A DNA stretch of 64,000 nucleotides from Shinella kummerowiae (GCF_009827055.1 NZ_WUMK01000006.1:310001-374000); one strand, 5' to 3'. Counted from the first letter of the stretch, positions 17,898 through 26,402 are shown. The notes: a model not told the origin generated them from the sequence alone. Numbers and translations: made by a program.

Positions 17898-18962
17898 TTA
17901 GAACGAGCGCTGAAGACGGACGAAGCCGTTCCAGTTGCCATCGTCTTCGCCGTCAACGTCGTCGTACTGAACGCTAACCTTGGTGGTGAGGTCCTTGACG
18001 ATTTCGTAGTCGAGCGTCACGCCAGCGCGCCAAGCGTCGTCGCTGCCGAAGTCCGAACCCTTCCAGTCCGGGCCATCAACGTTGAGGCCGGTGCCACCGA
18101 GGTTACCGAAGTACTGGAAGCCGGGGGTGATCGAGAGCTTTTCGTTGATCTGTGCCTTGTAGGAGACAGCAGCCGACCACTCGGAGATCGCCCAGTAACG
18201 GTTCGTGTCGGAAGCCCAGACACCGAATGCCTGCAGCTGGCCCGGGCCGATGTCAGCCGAGATCAAACCACGGAGAGCAACTGCTTCAGCGTCGAAGTCG
18301 TAGGAAGCGAGCAGGTCAGCGGAAACGGCACCGAAGGCACCCGAGACCTGAGCCGAAACACCCCAGTCGTCAGACCACTTGGAGAACGCCTGCCCAGGGA
18401 CGTCCTTATCCGAGAAGTCGTTGAAGTTGTCGATCGCAGCCGAAGCCGAGAAAGCGCCAGCTTCATAGGTGTAGGATACGGAATTGTAGATCGCCGCGAA
18501 ACCGGAGTCGTTGATGTCGGTTTCGCCGTTGATGCCCTTATCCCAGAAGCCGTAGAAGTAACCGGCCTTGAAGCCGCCGAGCTGGATCCAGGCGCCGTCG
18601 AGCTTCGTCTGACCATCGTTGGAGTCAGCCTGAAGGTCGATATGACCGGTCAGCGTGCCGAGCTCGGTGTCGCTCTTGGCGTCGAGCGAGATGTAACCAC
18701 GGCTGTTGTAGTTGTAGCCGTCTTCGTCGCCGTCAACGCCAGCGACGTCCTGAGCGAAGTTCATCTGGAAACGAACGTAGCCGCTGATCTGCAGGCAGGT
18801 TTCGGTACCCGGAATGTAGAAGTAACCCGTGCCGAATGCGTCGCAAACGCGAACGTATTCCATGGGCTCCGGCTCAGCAGCGACGATAGCGTCAGCAGCC
18901 TGGGCGCCGGATACTGCTGCGAGAGCTGCAGCGGAGCCGATAAGAAGGCTCTTGATGTTCAT
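17898..18962 (-). CDS. Outer-membrane porin (RopA/Porin_2 type)
   Basis: A 354-residue beta-barrel porin of the alphaproteobacterial Porin_2 family. Signal peptide MNIKSLLIGSAAALAAVSGAQA, then the typical start VRVCDAFGTGYFYIPGTETC with two Cys, many alternating beta strands with acidic loops, and a C-terminal Phe (NGFVRLQRSF) as needed for BAM-dependent insertion. Start chosen at the signal peptide with a GGAGG-type site (CTGGAGGTCAGAA) just upstream. Restricted, highly biased codon choice suggests high expression. It has its own terminator and a long untranslated upstream region. Confidence 0.95.
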   Translation of the reverse strand: MNIKSLLIGSAAALAAVSGAQAADAIVAAEPEPMEYVRVCDAFGTGYFYIPGTETCLQISGYVRFQMNFAQDVAGVDGDEDGYNYNSRGYISLDAKSDTELGTLTGHIDLQADSNDGQTKLDGAWIQLGGFKAGYFYGFWDKGINGETDINDSGFAAIYNSVSYTYEAGAFSASAAIDNFNDFSDKDVPGQAFSKWSDDWGVSAQVSGAFGAVSADLLASYDFDAEAVALRGLISADIGPGQLQAFGVWASDTNRYWAISEWSAAVSYKAQINEKLSITPGFQYFGNLGGTGLNVDGPDWKGSDFGSDDAWRAGVTLDYEIVKDLTTKVSVQYDDVDGEDDGNWNGFVRLQRSF

Positions 18963-19527
18963 TTCTGACCTCCAGTCAAAAAGTTTCAAACGGGTCTGGG
19001 TTTTTTGCTGAAGGACAGCGTTCCCTGCCCCATACCCAAGTTCAGGAAGCGGACGATCAACCGCCCCTTCTTCCGAGGTTGAAAATACTCGACGCGGTTC
19101 CGTAAGCAATCTCCAAACTGAAACGAGGCGGGATTTGTGTCAGCCTTCGCCCAACGCTGTTGCGGAAAGGACACAAAATGGCAGGCTGGATCGCTAAAAG
19201 TTTATGGATTCTTAACAAAATGCCTTATGAAGCGGGCACTTAGCGATCCTACCCTGCCTGAAGGAAATGCCATAACCGGGGCAAGAAGGGGGCAAACACC
19301 GCGCCAGAAGGTGGCGACCAGACGGTTTTGACGCGCTCGCCCGTGACTATCGTTGTCCGAAAGTCGGTGGAAACCGAGAATCGGAAGACGCGACTCGGCA
19401 AGACGATTCGCACCGAGTCGCGGAACTGTCACGACGAACCAAGCGAGCCGCTCCGAAGGATATGGACCCATGGGCCTTATGGCAGCGGTCACGATCCTGT
19501 TCCCGGCGCCGCGTCCGAAAATGACAA
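18963..19527. other. Porin upstream region
   Basis: About 560 bases with no convincing gene. The first 150 bases upstream of the porin ATG should hold its promoter and a long 5' leader. The remainder separates the porin from the terminator of the broken RTX gene; short frames here lack ribosome sites and family similarity. Confidence 0.4.
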
Positions 19528-19550
19528 AGGCCCCGCACGAAGCGGGACCT
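19528..19550 (-). terminator. Terminator of the RTX gene remnant
   Basis: A stem AGGTCCCGC / GCGGGGCCT on the minus strand (one G-U pair) with a 5-base loop, then a T-rich stretch. It lies 34 bases past the stop of the RTX remnant and is its likely original terminator. Confidence 0.75.
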
Positions 19551-19584
19551 GCTGAATGAAGGGGCGCAATTGGGCGCCGCTGCA

Positions 19585-19811
19585 CTATAAAATGAAATCA
19601 GTGCTTTTGAGATCGATCGCCCTGTCGAGACGGATAGAAAAGTCGATGCCTGCGTCACCCTTCAGATCGCCATAGAGAAAGGTGTCGCCGCCCTTCTTGA
19701 AATAGCGAAGCTCTCCAGCTTGCTCGCTGAATTCCTTTGTCCCGATAAAAGTGAGGGCCTGATTGCCAGAAATCGTCGACCGCGCATCGATTCCGGAGAG
19801 ATCGATCTTGT
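19585..19811 (-). pseudogene. C-terminal remnant of an RTX/serralysin-like secreted protein
   Basis: An open frame without a start codon, ending in TAG, whose translation matches the C-terminal secretion region of RTX proteins: IDLSGIDA, SGNQALTFIG, AGELRYF, GDLKGDAGIDF and the end STDFIL. The intact RTX protein encoded at 20464-21576 ends in the same pattern (IDLRDIDA, SGNQAFEFIG, AGELRYS, GDINGDGRADF, DDFLL). Everything upstream, including the glycine-rich calcium repeats, is gone and is replaced by the first codons of an IS3-type transposase in another frame. It is a decayed paralogue that still keeps its terminator. Confidence 0.8.
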
Positions 19812-19901
19812 CTTTGATGAAAAGTGCCGCCGTGTCGCCCGGCGGATTTCCTTGACCACACGTTCGGCGGAGCGTTTGACGCCTGTCGACTTCATATTCA
19901 T
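19812..19901 (-). pseudogene. IS3-family OrfA transposase, N-terminal fragment
   Basis: The first 30 codons of an IS3-family OrfA: MNMKSTGVKRSAERVVKEIR followed by RATRRHFS, the start of the helix-turn-helix protein of rhizobial IS3 elements (usually continuing into a KIRIVLEGLRGE motif, absent here). After about codon 30 the DNA turns into the RTX remnant. So an insertion sequence once entered the RTX gene and most of it was later deleted. Exact IS ends cannot be placed. AGGAACGAAC precedes the ATG as in an intact element. Confidence 0.72.
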
Positions 19902-20072
19902 GTTCGTTCCTTCGTCTTCGACGAGAACCCGAACACGCCTTAAATCAACCCCTCATTTCTGTGCCATAGGCGCTGACGGGGAACACAGCGGCTCCTCTTC
20001 TGTTCCGAGGCAGCAGCCTGCAAACCCTTAACAATCAGAGTGTTCAACATTTCTAGCATAGATAAAGAAAAC

Positions 20073-20162
20073 TGGCGGAGAAGAAGGGATTCGAACCCTC
20101 GATACCGTTCCCGGTATACTCCCTTAGCAGGGGAGCGCCTTCGACCACTCGGCCACCTCTCC
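20073..20162 (-). tRNA. tRNA-Ser (anticodon GCU)
   Basis: A 90-nt class II tRNA read on the minus strand. The acceptor stem GGAGAGG pairs with CTTCTCC, followed by discriminator G and an encoded CCA. The anticodon stem-loop CTCCCCTGCTAAGGGAG gives GCU, reading AGC and AGU. There is a long variable arm (ATACCGGGAACGGTAT) and a standard GGTTCGAATCC T-arm. It lies 170 bases upstream of the IS/RTX scar. Confidence 0.97.
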
Positions 20163-20463
20163 GCTCGCCGCCCTGATACGGGCAAAGACCTCGGTGATCA
20201 AGAGCTTTTTGGCGAAAAGGCTGAAATGCCTTGCCAATATATACAGCTATGTATGGCGGGAAGGTGCAGAGGCACCACAGGGCGATCCACACAGTGTCAA
20301 TTGTAGGCGGATGACGCGCTTCACGGCCGCAGCACCCCGCTGCCCGCAAAATTCCCCCGTTCTGCCTCGAAATCGCCGCTCGCAGCGACTTTGTTCAACA
20401 CCGGTTCAGCTTGTCGGCGATAGATATCGTGCAACAAGTTGTTGATGCGGAAAGGAAACGAAA
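20163..20463. other. Upstream region of the RTX gene
   Basis: About 300 bases between the tRNA-Ser 5' end and the RTX gene, presumably holding both promoters. No other feature recognised. Confidence 0.35.
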
Positions 20464-21576
20464 ATGGTTGTGGTTGTTAAAGGTACGAACGGTGACGATC
20501 TTATCGTGCAGAATTCCCGGGGCCCGATGGATGTCTACGCCTATGGCGGTGACGACGAAATCGTGTTGAACCGTATCGATAGCCGCGGTGGGAACAATTA
20601 TGTCGAGGCCGGCAGCGGCAACGATATTGTTCGCAACAGCTTCGAGGGAAACAACGATATCTACCTCGGCTCGGGCAACGACATCTACGTCCATAGCGGC
20701 GCGGCAAAGGCCTCCGGCGAGTATGATGTCGTCAGCGGCGGCGATGGCAACGACGTATTCAACGTGAAGACCTATCAGAGCGTCTATAACGGCGACGCCG
20801 GAAACGATACCTTCTATTCCGTCGGTTTCAAGAACACCTTCAACGGCGGTTCCGGCACGGATACGATCAGCTATTCGCTGCAGGATTCGAGCAGCGAGAA
20901 GGGTCGTGGCATCTATGTCGATCTCGATGAAGGCTATGCCAAGGCCGTTACGGGTCGTCTGGAGAAGCTGACGAGCATCGAGAACGTCGTCGGCACCGCC
21001 TATGCCGACACACTGATCGGTACCGCGGGCAATAATCTGCTCAAGGGCGGCAGCGGCAATGACCAACTCGAGGGGCTTGCCGGCAACGACCGACTTTATG
21101 GCGGCAACGGCGTGGATATCCTCTACGGCGACGACGGCGATGACGACCTCTACGGCGAGGCCGGCAATGACCGCCTGTATGGCGGCAACGGTAACGACGA
21201 TCTCGTCGGTGGTTCGGGCAACGACCTCCTCGTCGGCGGTGCTGGCAACGACTTCCTGGTCGGCGGCACCGGCGCCGATACATTCCGCTTCACGAAAACC
21301 TCCGACAGCCGCGTGGGTTCGCTGCGCGACGTCATCGATGACTTCAATCCGGACAGCCAGGGCGATGTCATCGACCTGCGCGACATTGACGCCAATACAG
21401 GTCGTAGCGGCAACCAGGCCTTCGAGTTCATCGGTAAGGCATCGTTCTCCGGCACGGCAGGTGAACTGCGCTACTCCGGCACGGTCATCTCCGGTGACAT
21501 CAATGGCGACGGCCGCGCGGATTTCGAGATCAATGCCGGCCTGACGAAGTACTATTCGGACGACTTCCTGCTCTGA
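20464..21576 (+). CDS. RTX calcium-binding secreted protein
   Basis: A 370-residue protein without an N-terminal signal peptide, ending in a type I secretion signal. Residues 1-190 form a region rich in Gly, Asn and Asp with degenerate repeats; about 195-275 hold classical RTX nonapeptides (GGSGNDQLEGLAGNDRL, YGGNGNDDL, VGGAGNDFL). The C-terminal part has IDLRDIDA, AGELRYS, GDINGDGRADF and ends DDFLL, the pattern of serralysin-type C-terminal domains. No protease motif is present, so it may be structural or adhesive. No ABC exporter gene is nearby. AAGGAAACG precedes the ATG. Confidence 0.85.
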   Translation: MVVVVKGTNGDDLIVQNSRGPMDVYAYGGDDEIVLNRIDSRGGNNYVEAGSGNDIVRNSFEGNNDIYLGSGNDIYVHSGAAKASGEYDVVSGGDGNDVFNVKTYQSVYNGDAGNDTFYSVGFKNTFNGGSGTDTISYSLQDSSSEKGRGIYVDLDEGYAKAVTGRLEKLTSIENVVGTAYADTLIGTAGNNLLKGGSGNDQLEGLAGNDRLYGGNGVDILYGDDGDDDLYGEAGNDRLYGGNGNDDLVGGSGNDLLVGGAGNDFLVGGTGADTFRFTKTSDSRVGSLRDVIDDFNPDSQGDVIDLRDIDANTGRSGNQAFEFIGKASFSGTAGELRYSGTVISGDINGDGRADFEINAGLTKYYSDDFLL

Positions 21577-21600
21577 TCCGGAACAGGCACTCAGACATGG

Positions 21601-21637
21601 AAACGCCGGGGCCTCGTGCCCCGGCGTTTTGCTTTTT
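21601..21637 (+). terminator. Terminator between RTX and marR genes
   Basis: A 12-bp perfect stem AAACGCCGGGGC / GCCCCGGCGTTT with a 5-base loop and a T-run (TTTTGCTTTTTT) on the plus strand. The leading AAA pairs allow it to work partly for the convergent marR gene as well. Confidence 0.92.
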
Positions 21638-21640
21638 TGC

Positions 21641-22102
21641 TCACCCGCGAATCAGGCGGGCGAGCTGACCGGCCAGTTGATCGGCGTCCGCGTCGGCCAG
21701 TTTTTCGCCGAGATGGCGCTCTATGGATGCGCCATAGACCGTCCAGATACGCTGCTGCATCGCACGGCCGGCCTCGGTGACGAGAACCCAGCGGCCGCGG
21801 CCGTCCTGCGGAAAAACCTCGCGGCGAACGAGGCCTGCCTCCTCCATCCGGTCGAGAAGCCGGGAGAGGTTGTGCTGCGCAAGCAATGTATGCGCCTCGA
21901 TTTCGAAGGGCCGCAGCCTCCCCTTTTCCGCGCGCACCAATTCCCAGAGAACGTCGTACCAGCCGAGCGGTGGCAGGTCCGCGGCTTTCAGATCCTGTTC
22001 GATGGCGGCCAGCAGGATGCGCTGGGTGCGCATGAGTGCGATCCAGAGCCGTGTCGTGGCAGCGGAGGGCGTGCGGGTCTGATCGGGCGATGAGTCGAGC
22101 AT
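21641..22102 (-). CDS. MarR-family transcriptional regulator
   Basis: A 153-residue winged-helix regulator. The recognition region reads FEIEAHTLLAQHNLSRLLDRMEEAGLVRREV and the wing DGRGRWVLVTEAGRAM, both typical of MarR. Such proteins usually repress their own gene and a divergent neighbour until a ligand binds. The neighbour is a glutathione S-transferase gene and the shared promoter carries two palindromes built on TGCAATT. The start is the ATG just inside the first palindrome; in-frame ATGs 5 to 19 codons upstream would place the operators inside the coding region and are less likely, but not excluded. Confidence 0.87.
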   Translation of the reverse strand: MLDSSPDQTRTPSAATTRLWIALMRTQRILLAAIEQDLKAADLPPLGWYDVLWELVRAEKGRLRPFEIEAHTLLAQHNLSRLLDRMEEAGLVRREVFPQDGRGRWVLVTEAGRAMQQRIWTVYGASIERHLGEKLADADADQLAGQLARLIRG

Positions 22103-22122
22103 AGATGCAATTACATGCATCT
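22103..22122. promoter_or_regulatory. Candidate MarR operator A
   Basis: A perfect 7-bp inverted repeat, AGATGCA / TGCATCT with a 6-base spacer, directly upstream of the marR start. Its left half shares ATGCAATT with the second site. Confidence 0.6.
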
Positions 22123-22147
22123 TGACGGTGATGGCAAGCATACATAT

Positions 22148-22159
22148 ATGCAATTGCAT
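22148..22159. promoter_or_regulatory. Candidate MarR operator B
   Basis: A perfect 12-bp palindrome ATGCAATTGCAT, 23 bases before the GST start codon. With site A it lies in the divergent promoter, as expected for joint repression. Confidence 0.6.
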
Positions 22160-22182
22160 CCATTTTGAACCGGAGACACGCC

Positions 22183-22884
22183 ATGCCTCACCCCACGCTC
22201 CCGACTGGCGCCACGCTCACCCTGGTCAGCCACCACCTCTGCCCCTATGTCCAGCGCGCTGCCATAGCGCTTGCCGAAAAGGGCGTGGCGTTTGAACGCC
22301 GCACGATCGACCTTGCGGCGAAACCCGACTGGTTTCTTGCCATGTCGCCCCTCGGCAAGGTGCCGCTCCTACTCATCCAACGCGAGGATGGCAGCGAAGC
22401 CGTGCTGTTCGAAAGCGCGGTCATCTGCGAGTATCTGGAAGATACGCAGACGGACACGCCGCTTCATCCGGCCGACCCGCTCGTGCGGGCGCAGCACCGT
22501 GGCTGGATGGAGTTCGGCTCTTCCATCCTGTCGGATCTCTGGGGGTTCGAGACCGCGAAGGACGCCGAAACCTACGCCGCGAAACGCCAGGCCCTCAGCG
22601 AAAAATTCACACGGGTCGAAGCCGCACTCGGCGCCGGCCCCTTCTTTGCCGGCGGCAACTTCAGTCTCGTCGATGCCGTTTTCGCCCCGATCTTCCGTTA
22701 CTTCGACGTCTTCGACACGGTGGCGCCCACCGGCGTTTTGGATGGGTTTGAAAAGGTCGCTGCCTGGCGCGCTGCCCTGATGCGGCGCGCGAGTGTACGC
22801 ACGGCGGTGGCGGAGGACTATCCGGAACGGTTGAAGGTCTTCCTGAAGGAGCACGACGCCTGGCTGCTCAAGCTCGCAGCCTGA
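22183..22884 (+). CDS. Glutathione S-transferase (omega-like)
   Basis: A 233-residue protein with an N-terminal thioredoxin-like GST domain and a C-terminal helical domain. The active-site stretch SHHLCPYVQRAAIAL has a Cys as in omega-class enzymes, and KVPLLL plus ESAVICEYLE are the usual glutathione-binding segments. Omega GSTs act as thiol transferases or reductive dehalogenases rather than simple conjugators. The start is ATG of MPHPTL with GGAG eight bases upstream. Regulation by the divergent MarR protein is likely; the inducing compound is unknown. Confidence 0.88.
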   Translation: MPHPTLPTGATLTLVSHHLCPYVQRAAIALAEKGVAFERRTIDLAAKPDWFLAMSPLGKVPLLLIQREDGSEAVLFESAVICEYLEDTQTDTPLHPADPLVRAQHRGWMEFGSSILSDLWGFETAKDAETYAAKRQALSEKFTRVEAALGAGPFFAGGNFSLVDAVFAPIFRYFDVFDTVAPTGVLDGFEKVAAWRAALMRRASVRTAVAEDYPERLKVFLKEHDAWLLKLAA

Positions 22885-22900
22885 CCGAGGACCAAAGAAA

Positions 22901-22937
22901 AGCCGCTGGAAACGATCGGTTTCCAGCGGCTTTTTTG
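22901..22937. terminator. Bidirectional terminator
   Basis: A 13-bp perfect stem AGCCGCTGGAAAC / GTTTCCAGCGGCT with a 5-base loop, T-run on the plus side and A-run on the other side. It lies between the convergent GST and caspase-like genes and can serve both. Confidence 0.92.
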
Positions 22938-22957
22938 TTTCAGGACCGACGGGAGCG

Positions 22958-25900
22958 TCAGGTGCGGGCGGCGAGGCGATCGATCGCGTTCTGCGTCGAG
23001 GCGCCGAAATCACCGTCGATCGGGCCGTTGTAATAGCCACGATCCCTGAGGATCTGCTGGAACTCCTTGCGGAACTGCGGCGTGAAGTTCGCCGGTGAGC
23101 CCTTGAGTTCCTGCAGCTTGCCCTGGTCGCCACCTTCGACGCTGGCAGCGGCCCAGCGGGCAGCCTCCTTGGCGTTGGCGCGCGTGCCGAGGCCCTGGTC
23201 AAACAGGCGGGACAGGTTGCCCATGGCGTAGGTGTTGCCACCATTCGCGGCTTTTTCGTACCAGTTGCGGGCCTCGTTAAAGTCCTGCTTCACGCCGTTG
23301 CCCACGTCGTAGAGCCAACCGATGGAGGCCATCGAGTAGTAGTCGTTCTGGGCGGCTGCCTTTTCGTACCAGTTGCGCGCTTCGACATAGTCGACAGCAA
23401 CGCCGAGGCCCGACTGATAGGCGTAGCCCACGGAGGACATGGCGTTGATGTCGCCGCCTTCCGCGCCCTTCTTGTACCAGTCGAGCGAGGCTGCGTAGTC
23501 GCGCGTCGTGCCGAGGCCTTCGCGGTAGAACCAGCCCATCGTGGCCTGTGCATTGGCATAGCCCTGCTCGGCCGCTTTGCGGTACCACTTGATCGCCTCG
23601 TCATAGTCCTTGCGCGTGCCGTTGTAGCCTTCGCGATAGAGCCAGCCGAGGGAGGCCTGGGCATAGGGGTTGCCGGCATTCGAGGCCTGCTCGAACATGC
23701 GGGTGCCCTTGGCCATGTCGACCGGCCCATCGGTGCCATAGATCGAGTACCAGGCAAGGTTGGTCAGCGCGTAGAGGTTCCCCTCGTCGGCTGCCTTCTG
23801 GTAGTGCTCGCGCGCCTTCGCAAAATTCTTCGCGGCGTCGTGGGCACGGCCGACCATGTTGCGGATCGAGTTGTCCGACGGATTGGCATTGAGCGCCGCT
23901 TCGCAGACGGAGATCGCGCGGCCATAGTCGATCTGCGCAAAGAGCTTTCCGAGGAAGCCCGGGCGCAGGTTCGGTTCACCGGCAAGTTCATAGCACTGGT
24001 CGGTATCCGAACCACTCAGCGTCAGCGTCGACTGGCTGGTCGTGGTGGTGGTCGTCGTCGTGCTCGACAGCGAGCTGCTGTCGTTGCGGCCGGTCGCGAG
24101 CTTGTCGATTGCCGCAAGCGTCGCGGCACCGAATTCGCCATCGGCCGTGCCGCTGTAATAGCCGCGTTCCTTGAGGAGGTTCTGCATCTCCTTGCGGAAG
24201 GCGACCGTGAAGTTGGCCGGTGTTTCCTTGAGTTCCTTCAGCTTGGCGGGATCGCCGCTTTCGACGCTGGCGGCTGCCCAGCGGACAGCCTCCTTGGCAT
24301 CCGCCGGCGTGCCGAGGCCCTGATCGTAGAGACGCGACAGGTTGCCCATGGCGTATGCGCTGCCGGAATTGGCGGCCTTCTCATACCAGTAGCGGGCTTC
24401 GACATAGTCCTGCTTCACGCCGTTGCCGACGTCATAGAGCCAGGCAAGCGAGGCCATGGAGTAGGAATCGCCGATATTGGCGGCTTTCTCGTACCAGACC
24501 TTGGCTTCCGCATAATCCTGCGCCGTGCCGAGGCCGTTCTGGTAGGCCCAGCCGAGCGAGGACATGGCATTGGCGTCGCCGGCATCCGCAGCCTTGCGGT
24601 ACCAGGTCAGCGACTGGACATAATCCTGCGACACGCCGAGGCCTTCGCGGTAGAACCAGCCCATCGTCGCCATGGCATTGGCGTAGCCCTGATTGGCCGA
24701 CTGCTGGTACCACTTCACCGCTTCATTATAGTCCTGGCGTGTGCCGCCGTAACCTTCGCGGTAGAGCCAGCCGAGCGAGGCCTGGGCGTAGGAATTGCCG
24801 GCAATCGAGGCCTTCTCGAACATCGAGAGACCCTTCGGCACGTCGACCGCGCCGTCCGTGCCGTAGACCGAGAACCAGGCAAGGTTGGTGAGCGCGTACA
24901 TGTTGCCGAGCTCGATCGCCTTTTCGTAGTTGCGACGTGCTTCGACATAGTTGCGGTCGGCGTCATGCGAACGGCCGAGAAGGTTCACCAGCATGCCGTC
25001 GGACGGGTTTTCGTTGACGGCCTGCGCGCAGGCGGAAAGCGCCCGCTTGGCATCGATCTTCAGGAAGTTGACGCCCATGAAGCCGGGCAGCGATTGCGGT
25101 TCGCCGGCAAGCAGGAAACAATCCCGCGAAGCGGCCGTTTCCTTCGAGGCGAGATCGACGCTGAGGCCCTTCTTCGGCTCGAGCGCGGCGATCAACTGCT
25201 CGGCGCTGCTGCGGTGCGAGCTGTCCGGATAACGCTCGATGAAGCGCTGCAAGGCGGCCGCATCGGTCGATTCCTTCAGCGCCTCCCAGGCGATCGTAGC
25301 CGCGTCCTGGCCCTCGTTCTGGGTGGCCTCCTGAAGGCTGGCGAGCTTCTTCTCCGCCAGCATCTTGTAGACCGGGTCCTTACCGTGTTTGGCGATGAAG
25401 GCGTTGATCAGGTCTTCGTCGGCGAGGTCGCGGATGTTCTGCCAGTCGGCCGCCGCTTCGGACTGGCCGTTCGGCGAGACCTCCTGCGTGTTGCCGCTGT
25501 TGGTGACGTTGATGTTCACTTCCTTGATGTTCAGGAAGATCTGCGCGCCACCGAGCGAACCGTAGACGAAGGGCTCCTGCTCGCGGTTGGTGGCTTCCAC
25601 CACCTCGTCGCGCACCTTGCCGAGCGCGATGCGCACGTCGAGGCCGGGTTCGGTCAGGTATTTGGAAAGGGCCGTGGCAAACGGGCTGTTCTTGCCTTCG
25701 CCGTCGAGCGCCACCGTGCCGGCCTTCGACGCGAAGGCGATCAGCGTGTCGGCCGATTCGGGTTCGACGCGGGCGAGACCACGCGTCACGGCACGGGTGC
25801 CGATCGACCGGGTCATCGACTGCGAGAACGGATTGTTGCGGCAGGCGTCGAGAATGAAGAGCTTCAGCTTCTTGGCACCTTCCAGCGAGCGCTGGACGCG

Positions 25901-26305
25901 GTCGATGGCGACACTCTCGTCCTCGACATCGCGGTCGCTCTTCAGCGCCGCATCGACGGGGATGAGGTAGTTGACCCCGTTCATCTCCATCGCGTGGCCG
26001 GAATAATAAACCACCGCCATATCCGCATCGACCGAATCGTCCTCGAATTCGCGCAGCGCCTTCACCATGGCGGCGCGGTCGAGATCCAGCACGGTCTTGA
26101 CGGAATCAAAGCCAGCACTTTCGAACGAGGCGCGCATCAGCTCCACATCGTTCGCAGGGTTGTTGAGCTGGGCCGTCTCTTCGTATTTCTGATTGCCTAT
26201 CAGCAGTGCAACGCGTTTCGCCTCTGCGGCGTTCGTGTTGAACACGATGACAGCAATCGAGACGAAGAGGACCGGCGCCCAGCGTCTCTGTATTTGCTTG
26301 AACAT
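22958..26305 (-). CDS. Secreted caspase-like protein with duplicated Sel1/peptidoglycan-binding modules
   Basis: A 1115-residue protein. Residues 1-29 look like a signal peptide (ending AEA). A peptidase C14 caspase-like domain follows (about 31-260) with the His of YYSGHAMEM (about 104) and the Cys of LDACRNNPF (about 155), so the dyad is intact. A linker leads to two copies of one module of about 345 residues (about 397-737 and 770-1115), joined by a Thr/Ser-rich stretch. Each copy has a Cys-start segment, about seven Sel1 repeats (such as YAQASLGWLYREGY) and a peptidoglycan-binding-like end (ERGYYSGTADGEFGAAT, DRGYYNGPIDGDFGAST). The start is chosen where GGAGGG is optimally spaced. The substrate is unknown; a role at the cell envelope is inferred. 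Confidence 0.88.
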   Translation of the reverse strand: MFKQIQRRWAPVLFVSIAVIVFNTNAAEAKRVALLIGNQKYEETAQLNNPANDVELMRASFESAGFDSVKTVLDLDRAAMVKALREFEDDSVDADMAVVYYSGHAMEMNGVNYLIPVDAALKSDRDVEDESVAIDRVQRSLEGAKKLKLFILDACRNNPFSQSMTRSIGTRAVTRGLARVEPESADTLIAFASKAGTVALDGEGKNSPFATALSKYLTEPGLDVRIALGKVRDEVVEATNREQEPFVYGSLGGAQIFLNIKEVNINVTNSGNTQEVSPNGQSEAAADWQNIRDLADEDLINAFIAKHGKDPVYKMLAEKKLASLQEATQNEGQDAATIAWEALKESTDAAALQRFIERYPDSSHRSSAEQLIAALEPKKGLSVDLASKETAASRDCFLLAGEPQSLPGFMGVNFLKIDAKRALSACAQAVNENPSDGMLVNLLGRSHDADRNYVEARRNYEKAIELGNMYALTNLAWFSVYGTDGAVDVPKGLSMFEKASIAGNSYAQASLGWLYREGYGGTRQDYNEAVKWYQQSANQGYANAMATMGWFYREGLGVSQDYVQSLTWYRKAADAGDANAMSSLGWAYQNGLGTAQDYAEAKVWYEKAANIGDSYSMASLAWLYDVGNGVKQDYVEARYWYEKAANSGSAYAMGNLSRLYDQGLGTPADAKEAVRWAAASVESGDPAKLKELKETPANFTVAFRKEMQNLLKERGYYSGTADGEFGAATLAAIDKLATGRNDSSSLSSTTTTTTTTSQSTLTLSGSDTDQCYELAGEPNLRPGFLGKLFAQIDYGRAISVCEAALNANPSDNSIRNMVGRAHDAAKNFAKAREHYQKAADEGNLYALTNLAWYSIYGTDGPVDMAKGTRMFEQASNAGNPYAQASLGWLYREGYNGTRKDYDEAIKWYRKAAEQGYANAQATMGWFYREGLGTTRDYAASLDWYKKGAEGGDINAMSSVGYAYQSGLGVAVDYVEARNWYEKAAAQNDYYSMASIGWLYDVGNGVKQDFNEARNWYEKAANGGNTYAMGNLSRLFDQGLGTRANAKEAARWAAASVEGGDQGKLQELKGSPANFTPQFRKEFQQILRDRGYYNGPIDGDFGASTQNAIDRLAART

Positions 26306-26402
26306 GCCCATCCCTCCGGCATTATTGCCGAGAGTATTACGTATGGCCCTTGCTGTTTCAATGAGGAGGCGACCGGATTTTTTTGGCACGGTCGCCGGAA
26401 AC

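Noticed and set aside
19137-19331. Short frame upstream of the porin gene
   Set aside because: Lacks a ribosome site, codon use differs from genes around it and no domain is recognisable.
20073-21576. Prophage or integrative element anchored at tRNA-Ser
   Set aside because: No integrase gene and no direct repeat of the tRNA 3' end were seen; only an IS3 fragment is present nearby.
24000-25100. Tandem Sel1 repeats as a possible CRISPR or satellite array
   Set aside because: The periodicity is in a protein-coding frame with codon-level variation; no short identical repeats with unique spacers exist here or elsewhere in the window.
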